Shown: one piece after another, positions 9,447-19,766 of the stretch
Layout: every line of letters starts with the position of its first letter
Position numbering within the stretch: the stretch's first letter is position 1
Position numbers and translations under genes: made by a program
From: Dromiciops gliroides
Lineage: Eukaryota > Chordata > Mammalia > Microbiotheria > Microbiotheriidae
Assembly: GCF_019393635.1 (NCBI RefSeq)
Contig: NC_057867.1
Location: forward strand, 4,686,889-4,750,888
Direction: 5' to 3'
Length of the DNA stretch: 64,000 nt
The notes under the pieces: generated by a model
The model's input: the letters and a program-made list of their open reading frames with translations, nothing else
What the model was told of the DNA's origin: nothing
Databases searched by the model: none

Positions 9447-12420
9447 TGTGCTCACTGCAGCTGGCCTTTCTGGGGCCTACAGGACCAACTCCAGCCCTGG
9501 GAGGGGGTGGCCTAGTTCACCCACTGCCCTGAGGAAGCTTGGAAAGATCCCAAAGGACAGAGAACTGGATTTTCCAGTTAGATAGGGCAGAAGTGCAGGA
9601 CCTTGATGATCTGAGGGGAAGGTTGAACAAAGGACTCTGGGTACTGGGGGGTGCAGCCTTATGAGTCTATCTTATTGGCCTAGCTAGTGATAGACCCCCC
9701 CCTTAGATGTTTCTTCATTACTTTCAGACAACCTCAGGGAAGCAAAGGGTCCCAGCCCTGGCTCCTGGAAGTCTTGATAGGAGCAAAGTGGAAGGCCAGC
9801 TCATCTGGAGGGGGCAGCCCAAGTGAGAGAGAACTTACTGCTTCCCTTGGGGGTGATGATCCCTGGGAAGACACCCCCCTAGCAGCAGAGGATAGAAGAA
9901 TAGAGGGCTCCAGCTCCCAGTCTGTGGCCCTGAAAAGCACCCAGGGGTGCTCTACGAGGATCACTCCTAACCTTGGGACCCTCTGCTACCTGAGCCAAAG
10001 ACCAGAGGAAGTTACAGTGGAGGACGCAGGTGGGAGTGGGGGTGAGGGTAGAATTCAGGGATCACACACAGCTTATCACTGCCAGAGGAAGCCAGGTTCT
10101 ACAGTTGGGCCTGGCTCCAGAACACTCCTCCCCTTCAGTGATTCTACGCCTGGTTTTGCCTTTGCCTTCCAGGGGCAATACTTCTTCCCCATTCCCAGCC
10201 CCCACTCCCCCCTCCACCTCAGGTTCCTACAAGGCTTTTAGTCTGTGAGGAGCAAAGCTTTTGGGAACAGACTGTTGAGCCCATAGGGAGCCACCCTTAT
10301 GTGTATGGGGAGGGAGGAGCAGCATATTAATTAGCTGGGGGGGGCATGGGGCTGTGACTGTTTACAGTCTAACTGCCAAAGGGTATGGGGAGGGAGGGTT
10401 GAGGGCATGAGGGTTGGGGAAGGACCGTCCCCTTTTCATGCTGGCCATAATTTCGATTAGATTTGTCTATTAATAAATCTAGACTGCGTATTCTTCTAGA
10501 AATCCACTGGGTGATCCTCCTGGCCAGATCCCTGGCCCCATGCACAACCCATCACCCTTCCTTTCACTTGGCACTCTGGCTTTTTGAGATGCTTTGGGCT
10601 CTTGACTCATTTGAGCCTTGCAAGTCACTAATATCGTGCCCATTCCACAGGTGAGGAAACCTGAGGGTCAGAAAGGTGCTCTGATGTGCCATGATTATAG
10701 GGTCACAGAGTTCAAGCTGCAAGGGACTTTCGAAGCCTTCTGGTGCACCCCCCTCATTGGAGGGAAGAGGAAGTAAGGCAGAGAGGTGGGATCATACCTA
10801 GCCTGTGCTCAGCCAGCACTAATTGGCAGAGCCAAGATTTGGTCCCTGGGCCTTTGGCCCCCAAAGCAGCTTCCTCTCCACGGGCCTGTTTGAGCACCAT
10901 GAACTGTTTGCATTTGAACTGAACAAACCCAGCTCTGCCTGTGCAGGTAGGTGGTCAGTAGCCTGGGCCCCTCAGGTGAGTGGTACCTCACTTCTCCAAC
11001 ACTGCAGGAGACTTGGGGCCTTCTGTCAGTCAGGGAGCCTCAGGCAAAGGCTTGGAGCTCTCCATTTCAAGAGGTGTTGGAGCCCGTGGGGAAGATGCCT
11101 TGCTCAGACTCTGGATGGTTCCCAGAACCCATCTGAGTGGAACATCTATTGACTGCTGGTTTCCACTGGACAGCTGGAGTCCAGAAGTTTCATGCTCGCC
11201 TGGCTTTGAAATTGGAACTTCATCACCACCAGCCCCTGATTGGAGAGAGTGAGACAGGGCCATGGAGATGGACAGATGTGGTCTGAGGACAGCCTTACAG
11301 CTGCTGTGGCCCACTGGCAGCCCCCACCCCTCTCCTGATGACTTCAAGGGCAAAGGCAAAACTAGAACAGGTGCTGGGGCTAGGGTGTGGCATGCCCCCA
11401 AATTAGCCATGGATGGAAGACCAGGTCTCTGAAGTGAGCTGCTTGTCATCCCTTATACACACCCTGCATCCCCCTGTTCTTGACCTTAGCTTATACTATT
11501 CCCTGTGCCTAGAATGTCTTTGCCCTGGTTTCCCCACTCCAATCTCATCCCTGCTGAAACGCCATTTATTCTACCATTCTCTTTTGCATTATAATCTGGT
11601 TTTTCTTCCCTCTATTAGACTGCGCTCTTATAGGGTCTTCATCTTTGTCCCTCCTCACCCTCAGACTGGTATACGGGGAGACAGGGCCTGAAGCACCTTC
11701 ACTCAGTTTTACAGATGGGAAAACTGAGGGGCGGAGAAGCTGAGTTATATTCCTAAAGGCTCAGGTAGTGAGTGAAGTGAAGCACAGGTGCTTTAATGTG
11801 TCATCAAACTGGTGGAGTGACCTCCTCCCCTCGAAGGGCACTTAATGACAGAAGAAAACCAAGATGACTGCCCCCCACTTTGGACCTATAGTGATTTCAG
11901 TAACCCCAAATGTCATTTCAGAAAATCAGGCCATTAGATGTAATGTATTTAGGGGAAAGAAAAGGGCAGCCTTTAGTAAGTGCCACTGGCCTAAGAGGAT
12001 CATTTGGGCTTGCTTTAATGAAAAGGAACGAAGGGAAAACTTGGGGACCAAACCATGGGGCACTAGAGCCTTTTAGACCTTTCACCCCAGGGAAGGGACC
12101 ATTGTGCCTCAGCTCCAAGGTATGGCACTGCCCTATACCAGGCTGTGTGACCTTCTCGGGGCTTTCTTTCCATGTGTAAGGGTGTAAGCGTGGTCCAGGT
12201 GCCATCTCTTGAAATGCCATCCCTCTATGTCCTGGGCACTGCCCCCCCCACAAAGATGACAGGTGGTTCTTATGAAGAGGCTAAAGGAGGCACGAGGAAA
12301 GGTACTCCCTAGGAATTAGCGCTACTCTTCAGAAATGGAGGAGGGTTCAGTTTGAATGGCCAGAGGAAGGAAACCTTGAGGGGGAGACCACTGGGAGGGG
12401 GGCTGCCTGAAGGCTGGAGC
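9447..12420. other. Intergenic region without recognised genes
   Basis: No coding exon with family similarity was seen. Near 10,620-10,850 there is an old therian repeat (GTGAGGAAACCTGAGG; 'GGCAGAGCCAAGATTTGG'). A poly-G run is at 10,339-10,346. Single open frames of 60-184 codons lack domains, and their codon pattern does not stand out. Confidence 0.6.
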
Positions 12421-13090
12421 AGAGGTGAACTAGTTATTTGAGTCTTTAAAGTGGGATCAAGTGATTGGGATGGAGGAGGCTAAAAGGGTTAACAGATAAC
12501 CTATCAATAGTAGCTAAAAGGGTTCATGGAGAAACTAAGATCTAAGTTTTTAGCAACAGTAACCCAGAGGGTTCAAGTCCCTATCAACAGAAGCCTAGGG
12601 AAGGTAACCAGGGACCATTAACCATTATTCCATATTCCTAAATGACAGGACACCTAGAAACCAGATCTTAAAGTAAAAGATACCACAAACAGAGAGACCC
12701 TCGGGCTCTGACAAGTTTAAGCATGTCTTTATGAACATACACAGAAAGACCCAATGTGTCCTTAGTTTACCTTATGACATGTAAACCACAAAAACATACC
12801 CCTAAGGAAAAAGGTACCCAACTTGGGGGATGTTTTAGGACCCCAGGAAGTCCAGATTAGGATAAACCCTCCCACGTGCCTCCTTAAGGAGATTAAGATA
12901 ATGAGGAGATAAGTACTTTTCTCACTATGATTATAACCATTTTCCATCTCCCAAACTGAGACACTTACCTCCTTGGTGTCTCCCTGTGGCCTCACAGTCT
13001 TTTAATAAAACTTGGGAAACTGAGTCACTGAGTCTTGTAATTCTTTGGGATGCCTCACGGTCAATTAAATCCATCGCTTACATCAATTGT
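12420..13090 (+). mobile_element. Probable solo LTR of an endogenous retrovirus
   Basis: AT-rich interval with LTR-like organisation: a compact promoter-like stretch, then TTTTAATAAAACTTGGGAAA (poly(A) signal near 13,001-13,010) and a short segment 'TCTTGTAATTCTTTGGGATG' like an R-U5 end, finishing near ACATCA at about 13,087. No gag, pol or env remnant is adjacent. Exact ends and target duplication could not be settled, so the boundaries are approximate. Confidence 0.4.
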
Positions 13091-13147
13091 CCCCAAAAGA
13101 CAGAACTAGAAGTGGTGAAGTTACTGAGGGGTAAATTGAGGCGTAAT

Positions 13148-13206
13148 GGGGAAAACCAGCGGCTGGGGGTGGGGGGGTGGGGGAGTGGGGGGGGTGGGGG
13201 GGTGTA
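13148..13206. repeat. G-rich low-complexity tract
   Basis: Runs of G interrupted by single T or A (GGGGGTGGGGGGGTGGGGGA type). Low complexity with G-quadruplex potential. Confidence 0.9.
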
Positions 13207-13675
13207 GTGAAATGAAGTGTCGGTAAGCTGAAAGACTGGTGGAAGAGCGCTTTGGGGATAGGATAGACCAGAGACTTGAGCTCATGTCACATCCATCAGC
13301 TGAGGGAATTGGGGGAGAGAAGCGTGGGGGTAGAAATGATGGCTGTCATATATTATTTATTTCAAGTTTTGAGTTCCAAATTCTATCCCTCTCTCATTCC
13401 CTCCCTCCCTCGCTCCTCTCCCTGCTCCTTGAGGCGGCAAGCAACCAGATATATGTTCTACATGTGCAATTATGTAAAACATGACCATATTAGTCGATGA
13501 TGGCTGTTTTACTGTCGTGGCCACAGTGGCCACAGTGTTGGGAAAGTCAGGGAAATCACTCTACTCATTTGAGGAAACCCCAAATGGAAAGGAATGTTGG
13601 TACCAGCTGGAGAGAGCAGCTGGGAGGGGGTGGGGTGGGGGGAAGGCTGTCTGTGGAGGCCGGCTTTAAGGTGTG

Positions 13676-13905
13676 CCGGGCCTGAAGTCAGGAAGACTCC
13701 TCTTCCCGAACTCCAATCTGGCCTCAGCCAGTTAACTAGCTGGGTGACCCTGAGCAAATCACTCAACCCCGTTTGCCTCGGTTGCCTCATCTGAAAAATG
13801 AGGCGGAAAAGGAAATGGCCAACCAGTTCAGTATCTTTGCAAAGAAAACCGCAAACGGGGTCACAAAGAGTGGGCCATGACAAAAAAATGACCCAACAAG
13901 AGCAG
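13676..13905 (+). repeat. Long marsupial SINE, 5' part eroded
   Basis: GAAGTCAGGAAGACTC, CCTGAGCAAATCACTCAACC, GGCCAACCAGTTCAGTATC and GGGGTCACAAAGAG, with an A-rich end and AACAAG. It sits immediately left of the CpG-rich block at 13.9 kb. Confidence 0.85.
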
Positions 13906-13914
13906 CTCTGTGAA

Positions 13915-14151
13915 AGGGCTGCCGGGGCGCGGCCGTTACGTGCCTCGATGACCCGGGGGCCCATTGTCACGTCGTCACGCGCCACGCCTGGGTTCCAGGA
14001 GCAGCCTCCTAGTAACGCCAGGGCAACGGAATGTTCCTCAGTCTGAGGGAGCCGGCCGCGGGAGGCGGTCGCAGGGAGGTCCGCGGGCGAGAGGAGCGAT
14101 TGGGGCGCAGTAGGTGGAGCCGCCGAGGCCTTCCCCAAAGGTCCCTGGGCA
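13915..14151 (+). promoter_or_regulatory. CpG-rich putative promoter and 5' leader of the basigin-like gene
   Basis: GC content and CpG density rise abruptly after the SINE (GCCGGGGCGCGGCCG onward) and stay high through the ORF. No TATA box is visible. A CRE half-site CGTCA lies at 13,973-13,977 within TCACGTCGTCACG, and GGGCAACG near 14,021 resembles an RFX half-site. Both are merely suggestive. This could be a TATA-less CpG-island promoter that serves an intronless gene. Confidence 0.4.
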
Positions 14152-14901
14152 ATGGGCTTCCCCTCGATGGGCCAGCTGCTGGGGGCCGCTCTTCTAGGCG
14201 TCTCGCTGCTCGTCTTGTGGGAGGTCCAGGCCGCTGCCGTATGGAGAACCGAGGACGTGTCCGAGGTACTGCAGCACCCCGTCTGCGCCCCGAACCAAAC
14301 CGAGGAAAAGGCGCTGTTGGCCGACCACCTGAAGCGACGGCGCAAGAGCGTCAAGCTTCGCTGCCCCGGCAGCCACGGGAAGGGGTACAAGGTGTGCTTG
14401 GCGGATCGCAGTGAGCATTTCCAGTGCGTTTACCCAGATAAGTCGGGCGAGCAGAAGGCGTCGGAGCGTGTGAAGCAGTGGCCCAAAGTGTTCGCGAACC
14501 CCAAGACCGAGGACGCCCTGGAGGGAGAAGACGTGATCCTGGTGTGCGAGAGCAGTTCCTACCCTCCCATCGAGTACTGGGACTGGTACCGCCACAACGA
14601 CGTCCAGGGCGACGTGCTCCTGCTCAACGGCACCAGACAGCGGGTCTTCATCACCGAGAGCGGCCACCGCAGCGAGCTGCTCCTCCGCAGCGTCGACACG
14701 TTCGAGGATCCCACCCAGTACATCTGCATGGGCACCAACGGCGAGGGCTACCATGCCGCCGTCGTCCTGCTCCGCGTGCACGGCCAGGTGACCGAGCTCT
14801 GGCCCTTCCTGGGCATCTTCTTCGAGGTCTTCCTGCTGCTCGTCATCATGGTGCTCAACGAGCGCAGCCGAACCCTGGCCGAGGAGCTGGCCGAGGAGTA
14901 G
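14152..14901 (+). CDS. Basigin-like immunoglobulin-superfamily membrane protein, intronless
   Basis: A 249-residue type I membrane protein of the basigin/neuroplastin/embigin family, whose members chaperone monocarboxylate transporters and act in adhesion. Residues 1-28 form a hydrophobic signal peptide. A first, compact Ig-like region has Cys71 and Cys92. A clear Ig domain spans about 113-209 with Cys132 (VILVCES) and Cys192 (YICMGTNGEG) and the tryptophan motif YWDWYR. The transmembrane segment at about 216-236 begins LWPFLGI and keeps the buried glutamate (FFEVF) diagnostic of this family. A short tail of about 14 residues, NERSRTLAEELAEE, replaces the longer acidic tail of basigin. Sequons are at Asn48 (NQT) and Asn159 (NGT). 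The first ATG has G at -3 and +4; another in-frame ATG follows at codon 6. Basigin has many exons but this frame is uninterrupted, so it is probably an old retrogene or a rare intronless paralogue. No tail or target duplication remains. The ORF is intact and very GC-rich, unlike its surroundings. Similarity to basigin is stronger than to neuroplastin (GHRSEL, QYICMGT pattern). Confidence 0.82.
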   Translation: MGFPSMGQLLGAALLGVSLLVLWEVQAAAVWRTEDVSEVLQHPVCAPNQTEEKALLADHLKRRRKSVKLRCPGSHGKGYKVCLADRSEHFQCVYPDKSGEQKASERVKQWPKVFANPKTEDALEGEDVILVCESSSYPPIEYWDWYRHNDVQGDVLLLNGTRQRVFITESGHRSELLLRSVDTFEDPTQYICMGTNGEGYHAAVVLLRVHGQVTELWPFLGIFFEVFLLLVIMVLNERSRTLAEELAEE

Positions 14902-14958
14902 GGGGCCGGCCACCCCCGGCTCTGCCCCCGAGCGCCGGCTGAGCCGACGCGGCTTCTG

Positions 14959-14964
14959 AATAAA
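14959..14964 (+). promoter_or_regulatory. Poly(A) signal of the basigin-like gene
   Basis: AATAAA 58 bases after the stop codon, followed by AGATTGCCCCTGCAACTCTG and a T/G-containing region. This gives a very short 3' UTR, supporting an independently transcribed unit. No genomic A-tract follows. Confidence 0.6.
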
Positions 14965-15054
14965 GATTGCCCCTGCAACTCTGCAGATGGGCGGCCGTGT
15001 CAAGGGCCTGGGTCTCGGTCTCCTTCTGTGGGGCGACGACTTTATCGGGCAGAG

Positions 15055-15232
15055 GAGGGGCGGGGGGGGGGGGGAGGAGGGAGTGGGGTGGGAGAGGGGG
15101 AGAGGGGGGGAGGAGAAGAGAGTGGGGTGGGAGAGGGGGAGGGGAGGGAGAGGGGGAAGGGAGTGGGGTGGGAGAGGGGGAGGGGAGGGAGAGGGGTGGG
15201 AGAGGGGGAGGCAGTGAGGTGGGATGGGAGAG
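15055..15232. repeat. G-rich minisatellite (GGGAGAGGGGGAGG)
   Basis: Irregular tandem GGGAGTGGGGTGGGAGAG / GGGGAGGGGAGGGAG units over about 180 bp, all G-runs on the plus strand. It is rich in four-G-run combinations able to form G-quadruplexes, just downstream of the basigin-like poly(A) signal. Confidence 0.92.
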
Positions 15233-15639
15233 GAAGGGATACAAAAATAAAATAGTTCCTGCCGATGTGGCTTCCCTTGGAAGGGGAGCCAAGGATACAA
15301 GTTGGGGCTTTGGAATCAGAAGATCCAAGCCTCTCACTGCCAATTTTCCTACTGCAGAAGGAGAGGGCTGGAGCAAGTGTTCTCTAGGGTTCTTTGATTG
15401 TGGATCCTGGAGGACTGAGGAGTGGGGAGGCCTGGCCAAGAGCAGGTGAGAAATCTAGGTCTACATAGATCTGATCACCATTCTGGGGCCTCTCCCTTGG
15501 CTCTCTGTGTTCCCTAGTCACCTGTCTGTAGTTCTTGCCAATTTCTGTCCCTCTATGACCCTATAGGCCCGGGAGAAGCATAGCAGGGACTTCTTCCCGG
15601 GAAACAGCATCCGATGCCCCCATACCCCCCAGAGCTTCC

Positions 15640-16740
15640 TCCTAAGGATAGAGCCCTTGGGCAGAGTGGGGGACCCAGGGCAGCACAGCAGGGAGTCCCC
15701 TCTAAGCAGACAGGTCTAGGTTATAGTGGTTATAGGGGGCCCCACAGTGGAGGTGCTGCAGCATAGCAGGGGGTCCCTCAAAGCAGACAGAAAAATCCAG
15801 GCTATAGTGATCCCCAGGGTGGGTGTCCTGGCACAGCACATCAGGGAGTCTCCCCTAAACAGCAGCACGGGGGGGGGGTTCCCCCTAAGCAGAAAAATAG
15901 GTCGAGGCTACAGTGGCTATAGTGGTCCCCAGAGTGGGCTCTCTGGAGTAGGACAGCGGCGGGGGGGGGGGGGGGGGGGAGGGGGGGGCCCTAAGCAGAC
16001 AGAGACGTAGAGGCTATAGTGGTTATCGTTAGATCCACATTGGGGGTCTTGAAGCAGCACAATTGGGGTCCCCCCTAAGCAGACTGAAAGGTCTAGGCTG
16101 TAGTGGCTATAGGGGGCCCCACAGTGTGGACTCTGGAGCAGGACACAAGGGGGGGGTCCCTGAAAGCAGACAAATAGATCGAGGCCATAGTGGCTATAGT
16201 AGGCCTCACAAGTGGGGGTGCCAGGGCAGTACAACAGGGGGTTTCCTGAAGCAGACAGGTTGAGGCTAGAGTGGCTAAGTGTCTCCTACAGAGGGGGCCC
16301 CTGAACAGCACAACGGGGGGTGCCCACAAAGCAGAAAGATAGGTCAAGGCTATAGTGGGCCCCAGAAAGAGCACAGCAGGGGGTCTCCCCTAAATAGACA
16401 GGTGGAATCTGTAGTGGTTATGGTTGGATCCACATTGGGGGCCCAGCAGCAGCACAGCAGAGGTCCCCCCCTAAACAGACAGATAAGTTGAAGCTATAGT
16501 GGTTATATCTGGATCCACATTGGAGGCCCTGGAGCAGTACAGTGGGGGGGTCCCCCCAAAGCAGACAGATAAGTTGAGGCTAGAGCGGTCCCCGGGTTTG
16601 GGGGGCCCTGGAGTAGCACGGCGAGGGTTCCCCTTAAGCACACAGATAGGTTGTGGCTATATTGGCTACAGTGGCCCCCAGAGTGGGGCTTCCCCCTGAG
16701 CAGACAGGTCGTTTCTACAGTGGCTCCCCGGAGTCTCCAC
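15640..16740 (+). repeat. Tandem array of an ~83-bp repeat
   Basis: About 13 diverged units. Each carries a GCAGACAGATAGGTYGAGGC core followed by TATAGTGG, a CCC(A/C)AGAGTGGGG segment and AGCAGCACAGCAGGGGG. Cores start near 15706, 15783, 15888, 15995, 16079, 16166, 16251, 16330, 16395, 16475, 16560, 16637 and 16700, a mean spacing of about 83 bp. Long G runs (15,960-15,987) have grown inside some units. Degraded traces (CAGCAGGGAGTCTCC) continue to about 17,030. Confidence 0.88.
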
Positions 16741-17849
16741 TCAGCATACCATTCTTGGCCATGGACAGCAGGGAGTCTCCAGTAAGCCCACAGCTTCCAG
16801 CCATACTGGGGTGAGCAGCACAGCAAGGAGGCAGCCCCGCCTGACAACAGGGCCTGGCGGTCATAGGCAATCTTGAAAAGCACAGGAGTGATCCCCCTTG
16901 GCCAAAGTGGGGCCTGATCAGCCTAGTACGGAGTCTCCACACAGGTCTGGTTGGAGTGCACAGCACGGCCCCCCGCCCCCAACCAGGCGGTGCCCACAGT
17001 GGTGCTTCCTTAGCACAGCAGGGGCTCCTCCTTAAGCAGACTTCTGATACACAAGGTCTGCTCGTCTTTGTCTCTGGGTCCGCCCTGGGCTCTGGCATTC
17101 CCATAGGGCCATTCACCTCTGTGAGTCTTCCCTTGGCTCCTACAGGGCCAAGGGAAGCAAAGTGAGGCCCCATGAGGACACACCAAAACAAGCTATGTGG
17201 TCCCCCCCCCATCTCTTTGGGGCACCTCCACGATCAGTCTGCTCTTTTGTTGCTTTGTGTCCACCCCAGCAGTCCGTGTGGCTCTTCCCATCAGTCCATC
17301 CCTTCGTTACTGCGTGCATGTTCTGGCTGGGTCCCTTCTTCTGTCTGGGGGGAGGGGGTCCATATCAATAAAAAAGTCCATTAGATTTTGTGTGTCCTCA
17401 GGCTGCCTGTGCCCACTCCCAGTTGGGTATATATGCCTCCTTTCCGTCTTTGTCCCCTGTCTGTGGGAATGCCTACACCCATCGGCCTTTGAAGGGCCCC
17501 AGGCTGGCTGTGTCTACCGTGTGTCCCCCTTTCGGTTTCCCCATTGGCCCCGTGTGCCCCATCTGATTATCCGTCACTGTGTCCCCATATATCTAAATGT
17601 CTATATGCACGGTATCTTTCAGTGGGCCTCCATCTGTGTCCCGCATATCTGTGTGTGTCTCTCATCTGTCCATGTAGCCTCTATTTCTCTCTATTGTGTA
17701 ACTATTTCTTTTCTGTCTGTTTCATCACTGTCGGTGCCCCCCCCCATCAGTGGTGTGTCTGTGGGTGTGTCCCTTGTCCATCTGTCTGACACTCCTCCAT
17801 CTATCTGTCAGCTGTCTGTTTCATGTCTCTCCGTGCGTCCCCCATCTGT

Positions 17850-19160
17850 CTGTGTGTCCCCATCTGTCCATGTGTCCTCATCTGTTTGTCTTCCCCATCT
17901 GCGTGTCCTCATCTGCCTGTCTGTCTCCCATCTATCTGTCCCCATATCTGTCTGTCCCCCATCTGTGTCCCTTCTATGTGTCTCCATCTGTCCATGTGTC
18001 CCCCATATGTCCATGTGTCCCATATCTGTCCCCATCTGTCTCTCTATACGCATCTGTGTGTCCCTTATCTGTCCGTGTGTCCCCAATCTGTCTTTTCCCC
18101 ATCTGTCTGTACTTCCCCTTCTGTTTGTCCCGTCTGTATCTCTATCCCCATCTGTATGTGTCCTCCATCTGTCTGTGTCCCACATTTGTCTCTGTCTCCC
18201 CACCTGTCTGTGGGTCTCCGTCTATGTATTCCCATCTGTCCAAGTGTCCCCATCTGTCTGTGTGTCTCCACCTGTTCTTGGGTTCCCCATCTGTCTGTGC
18301 TTCCCCTTCTGTCTGTGTGTCCCCATCTGTCCATGTGTACCCATCTGTTTGTCTTCCCTATCTGTGTGTCCTCATCTGCCTGTCTGTCTCCCATCTATCT
18401 GTCCCCATATCTGTCTGTCCCCCATCTGTGTCCCTTCTATGTGTCTCCATCTGTCCATGTGTCCCCTATCTGTTTGTCCCCCATCTGTCTCTCTATACCC
18501 ATCTGTGTGTCCCTTATCTGTCCGTGTGTCCCCAATCTGTCTTTTCCCCATCTGTCTGTGCTTCCCCTTCTGTTTGTCCCCCGTCTGGATCTCTATCCCC
18601 ATCTGTATTCGTGTCCTCCATCTGTCTGTGTCCCACATCTGTCTCTGTCTCCCCACTTGTCTGTGGGTCTCCGTCTATGTATTCCCATCTGTCCAAGTGT
18701 CCCCATCTGTCTGTGTGTCTCCACCTGTTCTTGGGTTCCCCATCTGTCTGTGCTTCCCCTTCTGTCTGTGTGTCCCCATCTGTCCATGTGTACCCATCTG
18801 TTTGTCTTCCCTATCTGTGTGTCCTCATCTGCCTGTCTGTCTCCCATCTATCTGTCCCCATATCTGTCTGTCCCCCATCTGTGTCCCTTCTATGTGTCTC
18901 CATCTGTCCATGTGTCCCCTATCTGTTTGTCCCCATCTGTCTCTCTATACCCATCTGTGTGTCCCTTATCTGTCCGTGTGTCCCCAATCTGTCTTTTCCC
19001 CATCTGTCTGTGCTTCCCCTTCTGTTTGTCCCCCGTCTGGATCTCTATCCCCATCTGTATTCGTGTCCTCCATCTGTCTGTGTCCCACATCTGTCTCTCT
19101 CTCCCCACCTGTCTGTGGGTCTCCATCTGTCCATGTGTCCCCATCTGTCCGTGTATCCCT
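17850..19160 (+). repeat. ~450-bp higher-order repeat, about three copies
   Basis: The variant string CCCTTATCTGTCCGTGTGTC plus CAATCTGTCTTTTCCCC recurs at 18,062, 18,511 and 18,963 (offsets 449 and 452). The following TATGTATTCCCATCTGTCC block recurs near 18,223 and 18,676. Copies differ by a few bases, showing block duplication of about 25 units. Confidence 0.85.
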
Positions 19161-19766
19161 CATTTGTCAGTGTGTCCCCATCTGTCCGTGTGTCCCCCAT
19201 ATGTTCGTGTGTCCCCATCTATTCATCTGTCTCCCATTTATTCGTTTGTCCCCATCTGTCTGTGCCTCCCATCTGTCTGTTTGTCCCCCATCTGTATCTC
19301 TATCCCCATCTGTATGTGTGTCCTCCATCTATCTGTGTCCCACATCTGTCTGTGTCTCCCCACCTGTCTGTGGGTCTCCATCTGTCTGTGTGTCCCATCT
19401 GTCTGTGTGATCCCATCTGTCCGTGTGTCCCATCTGTCCGTGTGTCCCCCATCTGTCTGTGTGTCCCCATCTGTCCATGTGTCCTCATCTGTTTGTCTTC
19501 CCCATCTGTCTGTGTCCTCATCTGTCTGTCTGTCTCCCATCTATCTGTCCCCATCTGTCTCTCTATACCCATCTGTCTGTGTGTCCCTTATCTGTCCGTG
19601 TGTCCCCCATGTGTCCGTGTGTCCCAATCTGTCCATGTGTCCCCCATCGGTCCGTGTGTCCCCCATCTGTCCGTGTGTCCCCATCTGTTTGTCTCCCATC
19701 TGTTCATTTGTCCCCATCCGTTCATTTGTCCCCATCTATCTGTGCCTCCCATCTGTCTGTTTGTCC

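Noticed and set aside
10823..11152. Exon-like reading GLFEHHELFAFELNKP ending at a CAG|GTAGGT donor
   Set aside because: It is preceded by repeat-derived sequence and has no convincing similarity to a TNF ligand or other family.
14194..15300. Minus-strand 368-codon ORF opposite the basigin-like gene
   Set aside because: High GC content removes stop codons on both strands. The plus-strand product has a recognisable domain order; the antisense one is low-complexity and ends in the G-rich tract.
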